In this document: piece by piece, positions 52,646 to 62,502 of the stretch
Layout: the number at the start of each line of letters is the position of its first letter
How positions within the stretch are numbered: the first letter of the stretch is position 1
From: Odontocerum albicorne
Lineage: Eukaryota > Arthropoda > Insecta > Trichoptera > Odontoceridae
DNA length: 64,000 bases
NCBI GenBank assembly: GCA_949825065.1
Contig: OX463839.1
Location: 30,203,540-30,267,539 of the forward strand
Direction: 5' to 3'
The notes under the pieces: model-generated
Database searches by the model: none
What the model saw: only the letters and a program-made list of their open reading frames with translations
What the model was told of the DNA's origin: nothing
Program-made: the position numbers and the translations under genes

Positions 52646-55432
52646 GGGGGTATTCTAGTGTAGAGACATGAATTTCGCCCGGTTTTTGAAGCGCTGTAAA
52701 AAGGAAACAAAAAATATTTTTACAATCAATTTTTTTATCATTTGTTTATTGATTTGTTGTTCATACATAAAAAAATTAATAAAAAAAAAAAATTTAAATT
52801 AACAAAGTTACAAGCAGTCAAAGTGGAGGGTCTAAATAAAAGAGGGTGTCCTGGCGTGCATCCTACCAACCCTCCTGGTGATCTGAAAAACAAAAACCAG
52901 ACGGATTCTTAATTATTATAGATGTCGCTATCGTTTCACCCTTGGATAAGTTAAAAAAAAACTTTTTTACAAAATGGCGGCAGTTTGAAAAAAAAAATTT
53001 TCTTGTTGTATATTTTTTAACAATTCCGAATTTTTTAAAAATACTAAATGAAAAGTTATATTTTTGGGCAAGGACCACACGATGAAGAGATGTATAAAGA
53101 ACATCCTCTCCAAATTTGAAGTAAATCGGTTTATTAGAACTCGATATGTCCTTACCGCCAGCTCGAAAAAAGAAGTTTCGAGAAAAACGCGTTCAAAGTT
53201 TTAAGACAAGTTTTTGACAATTTTACTTATAGAATGATACAGAATACTTACATATTTTTAATCAGCGATTCCTGCTCCATATAAAAATCCTTCCTCTACT
53301 TCAAAATACTCATTCTCCGATGTTCTCTGATGAAGACGAGCAGTTCTACCCTCCTTTGACGCCTCTGAAGTCCGGAATTCCGAGCGTTCGATACGCGCTT
53401 CGTCCCGTCTCGCTGCAAAAGCATTAGCTTCTGGGCCAATCGTGATTCCCATCACAGCTAAGATTTTTAATATGGGTATATAACCTTCATTAAAAATACT
53501 AACTGCGAAGAAAGTGGCAATTTCAATCGTCTTCAGTCCAGCGTGAATGTGCTTCGGAGCAAAAGTCCAAATCAATGAATTCAACGATTCGTTATTATTT
53601 TGGGTTTCAGAACCCAAACATCGTTCCAATAAAGAATCAGCTGATAAACTTTGATAAATTGGTTTTATTACTTGTATAACGTTATCATTTAGAGGAGGAT
53701 TTTTGTGGTCAAATTCGTCAATAGTGCAGTCTTCTACTGCTTTCTGATACTTGCACCAACTAGGTGAACAATTCATGTGTTGAGGATTTTCGTTAGTTGA
53801 AATTTTATGAAAGTAGGTTGCCCACACATCTCTCTTCATGTCTTCAACAGAATTTGGATTTCGACGAATCGCCAAACCATAATATAAAGATAATTCATTG
53901 ATTAGCTTATCAGTGAGTTTACCAGCGCCTTTGCCACCAATACCGTTATTATCTTTTTTGGCTTTACGTAACCGTGAACCCATGCGTTTCTGAACCTGTC
54001 CAACACACTCCTTTTTTTCTACCACCGGATTATCATTGTAGGGGTTAATATCAAGAATGCCTTTGAAAGTTTTTGAGTCACCATCTCCGATATATCGGAT
54101 ATATTTGGCATTATGCTTGGTTTCCGATCTCCCAAACATTTCAACAATCGCATCAACTTCCATTTTTCCAGCGCTTCCTTTATGATTTATGGTACATACT
54201 TCTTCATGCTCTTCATACCAATCTCGATAAGCTTCGATGTCATCATTTTTTTTGTGTTTCCATAGATTACACCCTTGACAAAAACTTGATTTTACTATCG
54301 TATCAACAACTTTTTTACTGTACTTGCCGATGAGCGTAGTAACACCAAAGAGAGAATTGAAGCCTCGTTTTTTCCACGTGCCATCGCCAGAAACAGTCAA
54401 ATGATTAGGATTAGCGTGAGGATCAGACTCTAATATTAATTCCTTTTCTTCTCTTACGGCTTTTGAGATAATTTGATCGTAAACTGCTGAAGCGGCCGTG
54501 TATAAATTGTCAAGACAACTGTAGTATGTACCAATAGTCAAGCCTTGACAAATGTCCATCATACTACAAAATATGTTTATACCTTCCTTTCCAACTCCTA
54601 GCAATCTCATAGCTGCCACAATTCTTCGATTTACTTCGAATGCTTTATTTATAAAGGGCGATGATTGAATATATCGTACTTGCTCACACTCACATTGTAA
54701 AGCAATTTTAAACCCTAACCCACGAGCAGCTGCACGACTAAATTTTATCTCTTTTTTACATGTAGAGCACAGGATCAATGTTGAAAGCGTGGTAAAAACA
54801 GAAAAAAATTCTAAAATACAATAACCGTAATTGTTATTAATTATAACTTCCTCATCTTGCGAATTTTTTAATTTTGCTGCAGATGCACTAGTGAAACTAA
54901 TTTCTTCTTCTACAGTAAATTGATTACCTGAAAATCTCCTTTTTTTTGATCTGCATGGCCGTGCAGAACTGAATTTCGAAGATTTTCTATCCATTTTACA
55001 AAATAATTATTACTTAAAAAATAAACACGTTGTCAGAGCTAGCACTTCCACTCAGTATAAAAGTTGCCACAAAAGTAACTCAAAATGAAACTAAAAGAAC
55101 AATATTCAAACAAAACCAGTTTCTATGACCTTCAATTAAATATAGATAAGGAATACAATAGATAAGGAATATAGAGAAGGAATATAGAGAAGGAATACAA
55201 TACAATAGAAAAGGACACTCATAAGTAAGGGGCTCGGGAACGCCCAGCGTCTTTTGTCAACTTGTAGCAATCGGACCGGAGCCGATGCCACGTCACTAAA
55301 ACGGCTATAACTTGTGAAATAATAGGAATATTGAAAAATCCTTGTAAACGCATATTCTTGAATGTCTAAACTTTGGAAATATGAAAAAAAAAATTTTTTG
55401 ATTTTTTCAAAATTCTACACTAGAATACCCCC
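52646..55432 (-). mobile_element. Kolobok-type DNA transposon, complete (2787 bp)
   Basis: The ends are perfect inverted repeats: GGGGGTATTCTAGTGTAGA at 52646 and its inverse ending at 55432. TTAA lies on both sides (52642-52645, 55433-55436). TTAA duplications with G-rich ends are known for Kolobok; piggyBac also uses TTAA, but its transposase does not resemble this one. A single intact ORF lies inside on the minus strand. Perfect TIRs and an open ORF suggest recent activity. Confidence 0.9.
53258..54994 (-). CDS. Intact transposase of the TTAA-flanked element (Mutator-like/Kolobok-type domain)
   Basis: 578 codons from MDRKSSKFSS to GFLYGAGIAD, no stop or frameshift. The N-terminus is basic (SKKRRF). 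A zinc-binding-like CSTCKKE and CECEQV follow near residues 78-102. The central part reads SGDGTWKKRGFNSLFGVTTL (about 202-221), then FCQGCNLW with HEEVC. YIGDGDSKTFKGI (about 300) and QNNNESLNSLIW (about 467) follow. The two Asp and the Glu in these last three motifs are the plausible DDE catalytic triad. The motif series is that of arthropod proteins described as having a Mutator-like transposase domain. Judged by the TTAA sites and TIRs, the element is Kolobok-like. It presumably excises and reinserts its own element and any relatives with the same ends. Confidence 0.85.
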   Translation of the reverse strand: MDRKSSKFSSARPCRSKKRRFSGNQFTVEEEISFTSASAAKLKNSQDEEVIINNNYGYCILEFFSVFTTLSTLILCSTCKKEIKFSRAAARGLGFKIALQCECEQVRYIQSSPFINKAFEVNRRIVAAMRLLGVGKEGINIFCSMMDICQGLTIGTYYSCLDNLYTAASAVYDQIISKAVREEKELILESDPHANPNHLTVSGDGTWKKRGFNSLFGVTTLIGKYSKKVVDTIVKSSFCQGCNLWKHKKNDDIEAYRDWYEEHEEVCTINHKGSAGKMEVDAIVEMFGRSETKHNAKYIRYIGDGDSKTFKGILDINPYNDNPVVEKKECVGQVQKRMGSRLRKAKKDNNGIGGKGAGKLTDKLINELSLYYGLAIRRNPNSVEDMKRDVWATYFHKISTNENPQHMNCSPSWCKYQKAVEDCTIDEFDHKNPPLNDNVIQVIKPIYQSLSADSLLERCLGSETQNNNESLNSLIWTFAPKHIHAGLKTIEIATFFAVSIFNEGYIPILKILAVMGITIGPEANAFAARRDEARIERSEFRTSEASKEGRTARLHQRTSENEYFEVEEGFLYGAGIAD

Positions 55433-55648
55433 TTAACTATAAACATCAACCCTTAACTATAAACATCTGTTTATTTGTTTTAAAGATGACTCATTAAATG
55501 AAAATGCAATACATATACTTTAAATGTAAAACAGATGCAAATAAATAATAATTTGTATAAATTTATGATTTGTAATGCACAAATCAAATTTAATATCTTT
55601 ATTTATTGGCAATTTGAATGACTGGGGTATACTTCTGGGAATGAAATA

Positions 55649-56934
55649 TTAGGTCCTTACATATGAAATTGGCGTTTTGTTTGGGAGGACATAAAGTTGA
55701 TTTTTTTTTAATATAATATATTTATTTAATCAAAGTATGTACCATTGCTATCTATGTACTTTTGCCATCTCATAGGTAGTTCATCGATCCCTTTACTAAA
55801 AAAACCATTCGGACGGGAATCAATAAAATCTTTGAAGTCGGTTTGGACTGCCCCATCGGAGTTGAATTTTTTCCCTTGCAAGAAGTTATCCAAATTTCGA
55901 AAAAAATAGTAATCTGTTGGGGCAAGGTTCGGAGAGTACGGTGGATGTCTTAGACATTCCAATTGAAGCTCTTCTAATTTGGTAGCCGTCTGTTGTGCAG
56001 TGTGTGGTCTAGCGTTATCATGAAGCAGCAGTGGCCTAGAGCGATTAACCAGCCTCGGTTGTTTAGCAGCTAGCTTTTCCATCATGGTTTGCAGTTGCTG
56101 ACAAAAGACATCTGCCGTAATCGTCTGGCCAGATTTAAGAAAGCTGTAGTGAACGACACCAGCACTAGTCCACCAAACGCTCACAAGTAACTTTTTTGGA
56201 GTCAATTTTCGCTTGGGGCATGGTTTGGCTGGTTCGGCAGGGTTCAGCCATTGCGATGAGCGCTTCCGATTATCATACAGGATCCACTTTTCATCACAGG
56301 TAATGATTCGATTCAAAATCCCTTCATTATTGTGCCGGTTGAGTAATGCAACGCAGCAGTCAACGCGCGTTTGTTGATTTGCTTCACTCAATTCGTGAGG
56401 TACCCACCTTTCAAGCTTTTTCACCTTCCCAATTTGCTTCAAGTGGATTAAAACAGTTTTATCACTAACACCGCAGCCTGCAGCTAACTCGGACGTGGTT
56501 TGCGATGGATCCGCTTCCACAATAGCCTTCAATTCTTCATTATCAACTTTGGTCTCCGGCCGTCCACGGGGCTTATTCCGCAGGTCGAAATTTCCAGAAC
56601 GAAAACGTTGGAACCAAAAACGCACTGTGTTTTCTTTTGCGGCACCGTCGCCATACACATCATTAATCCTTCGAGCCGTTTCTGCAGCACTGGTGCCACG
56701 GTGGAACTCGTACTAGTAAATAACGCGATATTTCAAGTTTTCCATTTTGTAAACTGAGCGACGCAAAGAAAAAAAACAATTGAGGAAAAAACAAATGAAT
56801 TATAATTTTCGAAACACAAATACTTGAGTAAATAGCTGTATAAATTTTAATTTGGAATTCCTAACCAAAGAGAAGATATTTGAGATCAAAGTTGCCAGTA
56901 CGGCAAAACGCCAATTTCATATGTAAGGACCTAA
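55649..56934 (-). mobile_element. Mar-H mariner, complete, one nonsense codon
   Basis: TIR TTAGGTCCTTACATATGAAA at 55649, inverse TTTCATATGTAAGGACCTAA ending at 56934, TA outside both (55647-55648 and 56935-56936). The inverted ends match without mismatch over about 30 bases. 1286 bp, the length of an intact mariner. Confidence 0.97.
55726..56745 (-). pseudogene. Mar-H mariner transposase with a single early stop
   Basis: The natural start MENLKYRVIY is at 56745; codon 11 is TAG (56713-56715). After that the frame is open to the end (310 codons from the next ATG at 56658, stop at 55726). The helix-turn-helix region, WVPHELSE, first Asp (TCDEKWILYDN), second Asp (LLHDNARPH) and third Asp (LAPTDYYFF) are all present with exact DD34D spacing. 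CDEKW and YDNRKR place it among mellifera-type mariners. One substitution separates it from a full-length frame. Start at the internal ATG would lose most of the first DNA-binding helix. Confidence 0.92.
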
Positions 56935-56936
56935 TA

Positions 56937-59302
56937 CTTTGTGCACTATGTTATTGACATACATTAATGTTTATAAAGCAAGAGGGAACAGACATTTAAA
57001 ATATTTAAATTGATAATTAGAGCCTATTATTTAATTGGTAAAATAATAAAATAATGGTAAGGTAAATTTTTTGCTGAAATTGTAAGCTAAGCCATATTTA
57101 TATTTGTTCTAAGATATTTCTATCAATTTAGTTAAGTGGCGAGTCTTCAGTGTTCCCATAGTCCCTTATCAGCCATCACCAACCCAAGATTATTTAAGAA
57201 TTTCAGTTTGACTGAGTTTTCATATGCAGTGGATCCTGGATTTGACATTTTTAGGGGGGAAATGTAAATAACAGAAAATACAATTAACACAAAATCTTAA
57301 ATATTTATTGTTGTATGTACAATATTTATTAAGCTTTGAAGCCAACTATTGAAAAGTTTTTTATTCCAGGTATCCTTATGTTCTTTTTAGTAAGGTAGAT
57401 GATTTACCTTTGCTTTCTCGATATATGCCTTGTTTTTTACTCGAGTATACTCTGTGTGGTCTCTCCATATTAACTATGAATATATGCCAAAATGTAATAG
57501 ATTTACATAAATGCCTGAAAACTCCATTAGTTTTCGGAAAACCCTGCAAGTGATTCAAAATACACCAAAACATTGTAAAAAAGTCTTCGAGTTGAAAAAT
57601 ATGCCAAGTATGGTAGTAAAATTGTGATTTTTAGCCAGAAATTACTCGTTTTTAAGATTACTGATTTCAAATTTGCTTGTAAATGCACATAAAGTTCACG
57701 GAGAACTGCCTAACTATGAATTCCCGACATAAAATGCAGGAATTTAAATTTAAGTAAGTAGTTAATTTAGGAAAAACATTTTAAGTTTTATGAAAACTTA
57801 TCAGATCCAAATAATTTAAAAACTCAGAAAAAAACTGAAATTCGGGGTTCACTGTATAGGTTTACTTCAATTTTGACATTTTCTATTCCAAAATCTGTCA
57901 AATATTTCTTGTATTGCTCTTGCAAAGAACTATTTTTCATCTGACAGCATAGCAATGCAATGACAGATCGGAGTGATCCAAACACAGAAAATGCTTAATT
58001 TTACCAACAGTTGGTAAGATCCAACATTTAGCACCAAAATGTACTAGAATTAATAATGTATTACACTTTTGTATATCGTACAACCTGGCATTCTTATTGC
58101 GATATGGTAAGTTCTTCCAACCAATCAGAATGATGTACAAACTCCAGACTGGGATAATTTTATTTCTGGGTTTTTCGAGAATGATACCTGTAAAACCAGT
58201 AGGTTAGAAATCAAGCACTCGACCAACTAGGTCACTTAGTGTCTGATTTTGACATTTATTTTATTCACTATTTCAACTATCACTGACTGAGAGATTAACA
58301 ATATTTTTTTCTAAAAATAGTCATCACCACATGTTCCATCAGGAACACAGGGATGCTACAAAACTTCTCCATTCAGACCGCCATTCATCATCATCTAGCC
58401 AAAACTGGGAATTTCCCTATCATGACACTAATGTATGGTGATGACGGTCTTTAGTATATTTTACCATTAACTTGGATGAAATTTCATAGCCGATATTTAT
58501 AATATTCTCGCTACAATACAAACAAAATCATTCACATTTGTTAAATTTGATAGATTAGTTTACTTGTGATGGTGGTGCAATAAAGGGCAGTTGGACTAGT
58601 CCAGAGTAGTGATGAAGTATTTTTATAAGAACCTATAACTAGGATAGGGAGAGGTGCAGTTTTAAGGGTGAATTGATTTAAAAATCAATTACTGTTAAAA
58701 TAACATTTGCATTCAATAATTATATTTCGTGATAAGCAATTATTAAAGATTCTGGATATAAAAAAAAATCAAGAAATTCCCTCAATAAAAAAAAAAAAAT
58801 TTAAACTGTGGCTTTCATATTTATTATAAATGATTTACTTTTATTTTTTACGAATTTTGTGATACTGATGAATTTTGAATATACTATAAAAACAAATTTT
58901 ATATGAAAGACTATTTTGTGATAAATTTGCCATTTTCATATTAAAAAGCATCCACTGCACACTTTTGAGCAAATGTACAAGTATAAATTTTAGTATTCCA
59001 AAATATACTATAGAGTTATTAGTCGATTAATACATTTTTCCTAAAATTTGATTTTCATGATTTGTTATTTTATAGAAAATAAACAGTTTATGTGCATTTT
59101 AAATGGATTTTATTTATTATTCATCAAAAATTCAATGACAATGAAAAGTAAAAGTGGATGTTTAAAAAGATCATCTCCATTTTCAAGGTAATCCTAACTC
59201 CTCCACAATCCTCTCAGTTGCTAACCTTTGCAACATGCTTCCCGAGTAGTAGTACTCAAGTAGAAAGTTCATGGAGGTAAATCGTCATCCCTGGGTTAAA
59301 AA
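56937..59302. other. AT-rich intergenic stretch, nothing firm
   Basis: Near 58170-58245 a minus-strand tRNA-like A box (GACCTAGTTGGTCGAG) may be a decayed SINE head. Otherwise no ORF, repeat or element end that I can support. Confidence 0.35.
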
Positions 59303-59304
59303 TA

Positions 59305-60577
59305 TTGGGAGTACAAATTAGTTCGGTCCGTTTCCAAAAGATGGCTCTGGCTGTTATGAATGGTTCATAGTGACAGCCGATTTTGTCGGTTTCAGAGAGG
59401 TTAGACATCTGCCAATAATATTCAGTTTATATCGCTTTGAGTTTCATGCAAAAACTTTGTTTTGTAGTGTTGAAAATGTCGAATTTTGTGTTAACCAAGC
59501 AGCATTTGCGGGAGGTTTTAATTTTCTGCTTTAATTGGAAGAAAAGCGCAGCTGAAGCCCATCGAATGCTTGTCGAAGTTTATGGTGACGCTACTCCAAC
59601 TGATAAATCATGTAGGGAATGGTTTCAAGGATGGAGATTTCAGCGTCGAAGACAAGCCTCGCTCTGGACAGCCAAAAAAATTCGAGGACAAAGAATTAGA
59701 GGCATTACTCGAAGAAGATCAGAGTCAAATGCAAGAGGAGCTTGCAGAATCATTGGGAGTGATTCAACAAGCCGTTTCCGTACGATTGAGCCATGGGAAT
59801 GATTCAAAAGCAAGGAAATTGGGTGCCTTATGAACTGAAACCGAGAGACGTTGAAAGGCAATTTTTCACTTGCGAGCAGCTGATTCAACAAAGAAAAGGT
59901 TTTTTGCATCGGATTGTAACTGGAGATGAGAAGTGGATATTCTACGACAACCCCAAGAAAAAATACTAGGCTAAGCCCGGTCATTCGTTGCCATCGACCT
60001 CAACATCAACACCAAAACCGATGGTTTGAAGATCATGCTCTGTATCTGGTGGGACCAAAGGGGTGTTGTTTACTATGAGGTGCTGAAACCTGTCGATTCC
60101 ATTACGGGCGATCGGTATCGGCTACAATTAATTTGTTTGAGCCGTGCATTGCGAGAAAAATTGCCGGAATACGAGCAAAGACATGATTAAGTTATTCTTC
60201 TTCATGACAACACTCAGCAGCCTCATGTCGCAAAAATCGTAAAAAAATATTTGGAAACGCTCAAATGGGATGTTTTACCGCACCCGCCGTATTCCCCGGA
60301 CATTGCTCCTTCTGATTACTGGTTGTTCCGAAGGATGCAGCACGATTTGGCAGGTCACCGGTTCACTTCTTTCGTAGAAACCGAAAATTAGCTCCAAACT
60401 TGGATCGCCTCAAAAGACGAGTCATTTTTTCGAGATGGAATTCGAAAATTGCCTGAGATGGAAAAAAGTAGTAGCCAGCGATGGATAATACTTTAATTGC
60501 TCTGTTCATTCATTTTGTTTAGAAATAAATGCATTTTTGAATACAAAAAAACGGACCGAACTAATTTGTACACCCAA
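59305..60577 (+). mobile_element. Mar-F mariner, copy 2 (full length, broken frame)
   Basis: TIR TTGGGAGTACAAATTAGTTC at 59305, inverse GAACTAATTTGTACACCCAA ending at 60577, TA outside both. The transposase starts [17 protein letters not shown] at 59476. It shifts frame near 59625 (continuing as GDFSVEDKPRSGQPKKFEDK at 59630) and has later stops and slips. First Asp TGDEKWIFYDN near 59925, second HDNTQQPHV near 60207, third APSDYWLF near 60310 are all present. Longer than the intron copy at 34996 because it keeps the C-terminal part. Confidence 0.94.
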
Positions 60578-60980
60578 TATATACTCACTCCCTTGGCATT
60601 TACTAACCATAGAGGTCTAAAATTGATTTGTGTCGTGTTCAGTGAGATTAGTTACCCGCTCAGGTCTCCTAGCATTGTTTCAGTATAATTTATACATATA
60701 TAGTGCAGTTCAGCATTCTAGCGGAAGAGCCAGCTTCCATTCTACGCCAGGACTTCAAAGACTATGATAACATGGATTATGTTTCATATTTTGATATATA
60801 CCTACATAAATTAAAACAAACCTTTAATTATAAAACTACCCATCACGAATAAATAGTATTTTAAATATGGTTTGTATAATTTCCCCTCAAATTTTCGGTG
60901 TGAAAATGTAAACTAGATATAAAAATAAATAACACCAACAAACATTTAATGTAATCACAAGAACTTAGGTATACAAATTT

Positions 60981-60986
60981 TTTATT
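60981..60986 (-). terminator. Poly(A) signal overlapping the ABHD16A stop codon
   Basis: On the minus strand AATAAA (60986-60981) shares two bases with the TAA stop. It is the nearest candidate signal downstream of the lipase frame; whether it is used cannot be seen. Confidence 0.35.
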
Positions 60987-62502
60987 ATTCTATAGGTATG
61001 TGTGGAATTAGTGGAGACGACGCTTGGGGAATTTGAAATAAATCTGTCGGTAAAGGAGTGCAATGTGTAGACTCGTAGTCGATCATATATTTATCAGCCA
61101 AATAGATAACTTTTCTATTTAGATTAAAATCACCAGGTAGATCTTTTAATCTTAAAAGATACATTTTTTTGTCCGGTCCATTTAGTTTTAAGTAATCTCT
61201 TATCACTCTATGTTGCACAGGTCCAAACAAATATACATATCTATTGGTCAATATTTTAATCAGCAGGTCATTAGCTCTGTTAGTGGACAAATTTCCATCT
61301 TCAATACAAATAATTTCATCTAATGTACGACGAATCAGTTTCAGAGGCCCTTTGTAATCTTTTAAGATGTCGGCAATATTTAAATCAACATGCACTCGAA
61401 TAATTTGTTCCACCAGTGCCCCCCATGATGGGGGCATTTTAGATTTAGCCAAAGGTAAGATATCATCAAACGTCGCATCAAGGATAATTCCTTTGATTTC
61501 AGGATATTGCACAGCTGCCCATGCAACCGAATAACATCCGATACTCCAGCCATACAGCACAATATTTTCAGGAGCGAAGCCTAAATTGTGGATAGCAAAC
61601 TGAATGACAGCATCAATAGCATAATGTTCCTGCAAGGGGTAGGGTTTCCCCGTGCTGCCCCCGAACCCGGGATGATTCCAGCCCAACACTGAGTAGTTTA
61701 ATTCCATAGGTGTAGACATTACTCCAAATTCGTAGAAGCCAGCATTTCCTTCAGAAGTGATCACTAAAACTCTCCCCTTGTCAGGACTATCCCTTTTGTC
61801 GATAAACATGCAATCTATATCATTGTCATCTCTGGTATGTATTTTATATCGAAGTCCATTATGAGTTTCGACCAATTTAGTTCTTCCGTCGATCAAAGCT
61901 TTTGAGATTGACATTTGTAAAATAGATATAGAACCTGGATATATTAGTTTCAAAGCAAAAGTTCTTATGGCCATTTCGCCTATTATATACAATGGTATAT
62001 GTTTCCAGCTCGATATGGATCGCTGTGCAGATTTTTCATATTTTATTCCTTTTGATTCCCCGATTTCTTGGCTGTTAAAATTGACAGGCCAGGCCTTAAA
62101 ATCAAAATCATACCTTCTGAGTGAGGAGAAATTAGCGGTTTTAGGATCTGAAGTGGTCGCAGCCAAGACTCGGATGAATTCTATATATTGTACATTTGTA
62201 ACCCGGCCATATCCTCTCATGCAATGCGACGCGATAACAATCGCGCCTAATACACTTGAAAACTTCACAAATGTTGGAATGGTTTTGACGTCTATGTAAT
62301 CTTTTCTATACAGGTAAACGGCCACAAGAGGCGAAGCGTAAATTGTTATCTTCCACATTATATTTAAGGATTGAATGATTTGATCTCCCCATTTTTCGAA
62401 ACCGTTTGGCCGGTACACTTTAAGTGGCGATCCATCATCGTAAATTTTGTATAAACGAGGGCCAAAAAGAAGAAACCAAATTTGTTTAAGAGGCGAAATC
62501 AT
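60985..62502 (-). CDS. Abhd16a: ABHD16A-type phosphatidylserine lipase, single exon
   Basis: 505 codons, MISPLKQIWFLLFGPRLYKI to PLIPHIPIE. In the known family this is an integral membrane alpha/beta hydrolase that turns phosphatidylserine into lyso-phosphatidylserine. Family marks in order: LFGPRLYKIY at the N-terminus; two hydrophobic segments (about residues 49-65 and 80-94); RGYGR.TN.QY; YDFDFKAWPVNF; EGNAGFYEFGVMSTP; SVLGWNHPGFGGSTG. The nucleophile elbow GWSIG (about residue 316) is followed by ILDATFDD and RRTLDEII (acid Asp) and ESTHCTPLP (catalytic His). All three triad residues are present. It is a little shorter than the human protein, mainly in the N-terminal and pre-triad loops. 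The frame is uninterrupted, so the gene has no intron in its coding part here. Start chosen as the first Met, matching the family N-terminus. Confidence 0.93.
   Translation of the reverse strand: MISPLKQIWFLLFGPRLYKIYDDGSPLKVYRPNGFEKWGDQIIQSLNIMWKITIYASPLVAVYLYRKDYIDVKTIPTFVKFSSVLGAIVIASHCMRGYGRVTNVQYIEFIRVLAATTSDPKTANFSSLRRYDFDFKAWPVNFNSQEIGESKGIKYEKSAQRSISSWKHIPLYIIGEMAIRTFALKLIYPGSISILQMSISKALIDGRTKLVETHNGLRYKIHTRDDNDIDCMFIDKRDSPDKGRVLVITSEGNAGFYEFGVMSTPMELNYSVLGWNHPGFGGSTGKPYPLQEHYAIDAVIQFAIHNLGFAPENIVLYGWSIGCYSVAWAAVQYPEIKGIILDATFDDILPLAKSKMPPSWGALVEQIIRVHVDLNIADILKDYKGPLKLIRRTLDEIICIEDGNLSTNRANDLLIKILTNRYVYLFGPVQHRVIRDYLKLNGPDKKMYLLRLKDLPGDFNLNRKVIYLADKYMIDYESTHCTPLPTDLFQIPQASSPLIPHIPIE

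Noticed and set aside
54073..54333. 86-codon plus-strand frame inside the Kolobok-type element
   Set aside because: Antisense to the intact 578-codon transposase and without motif.
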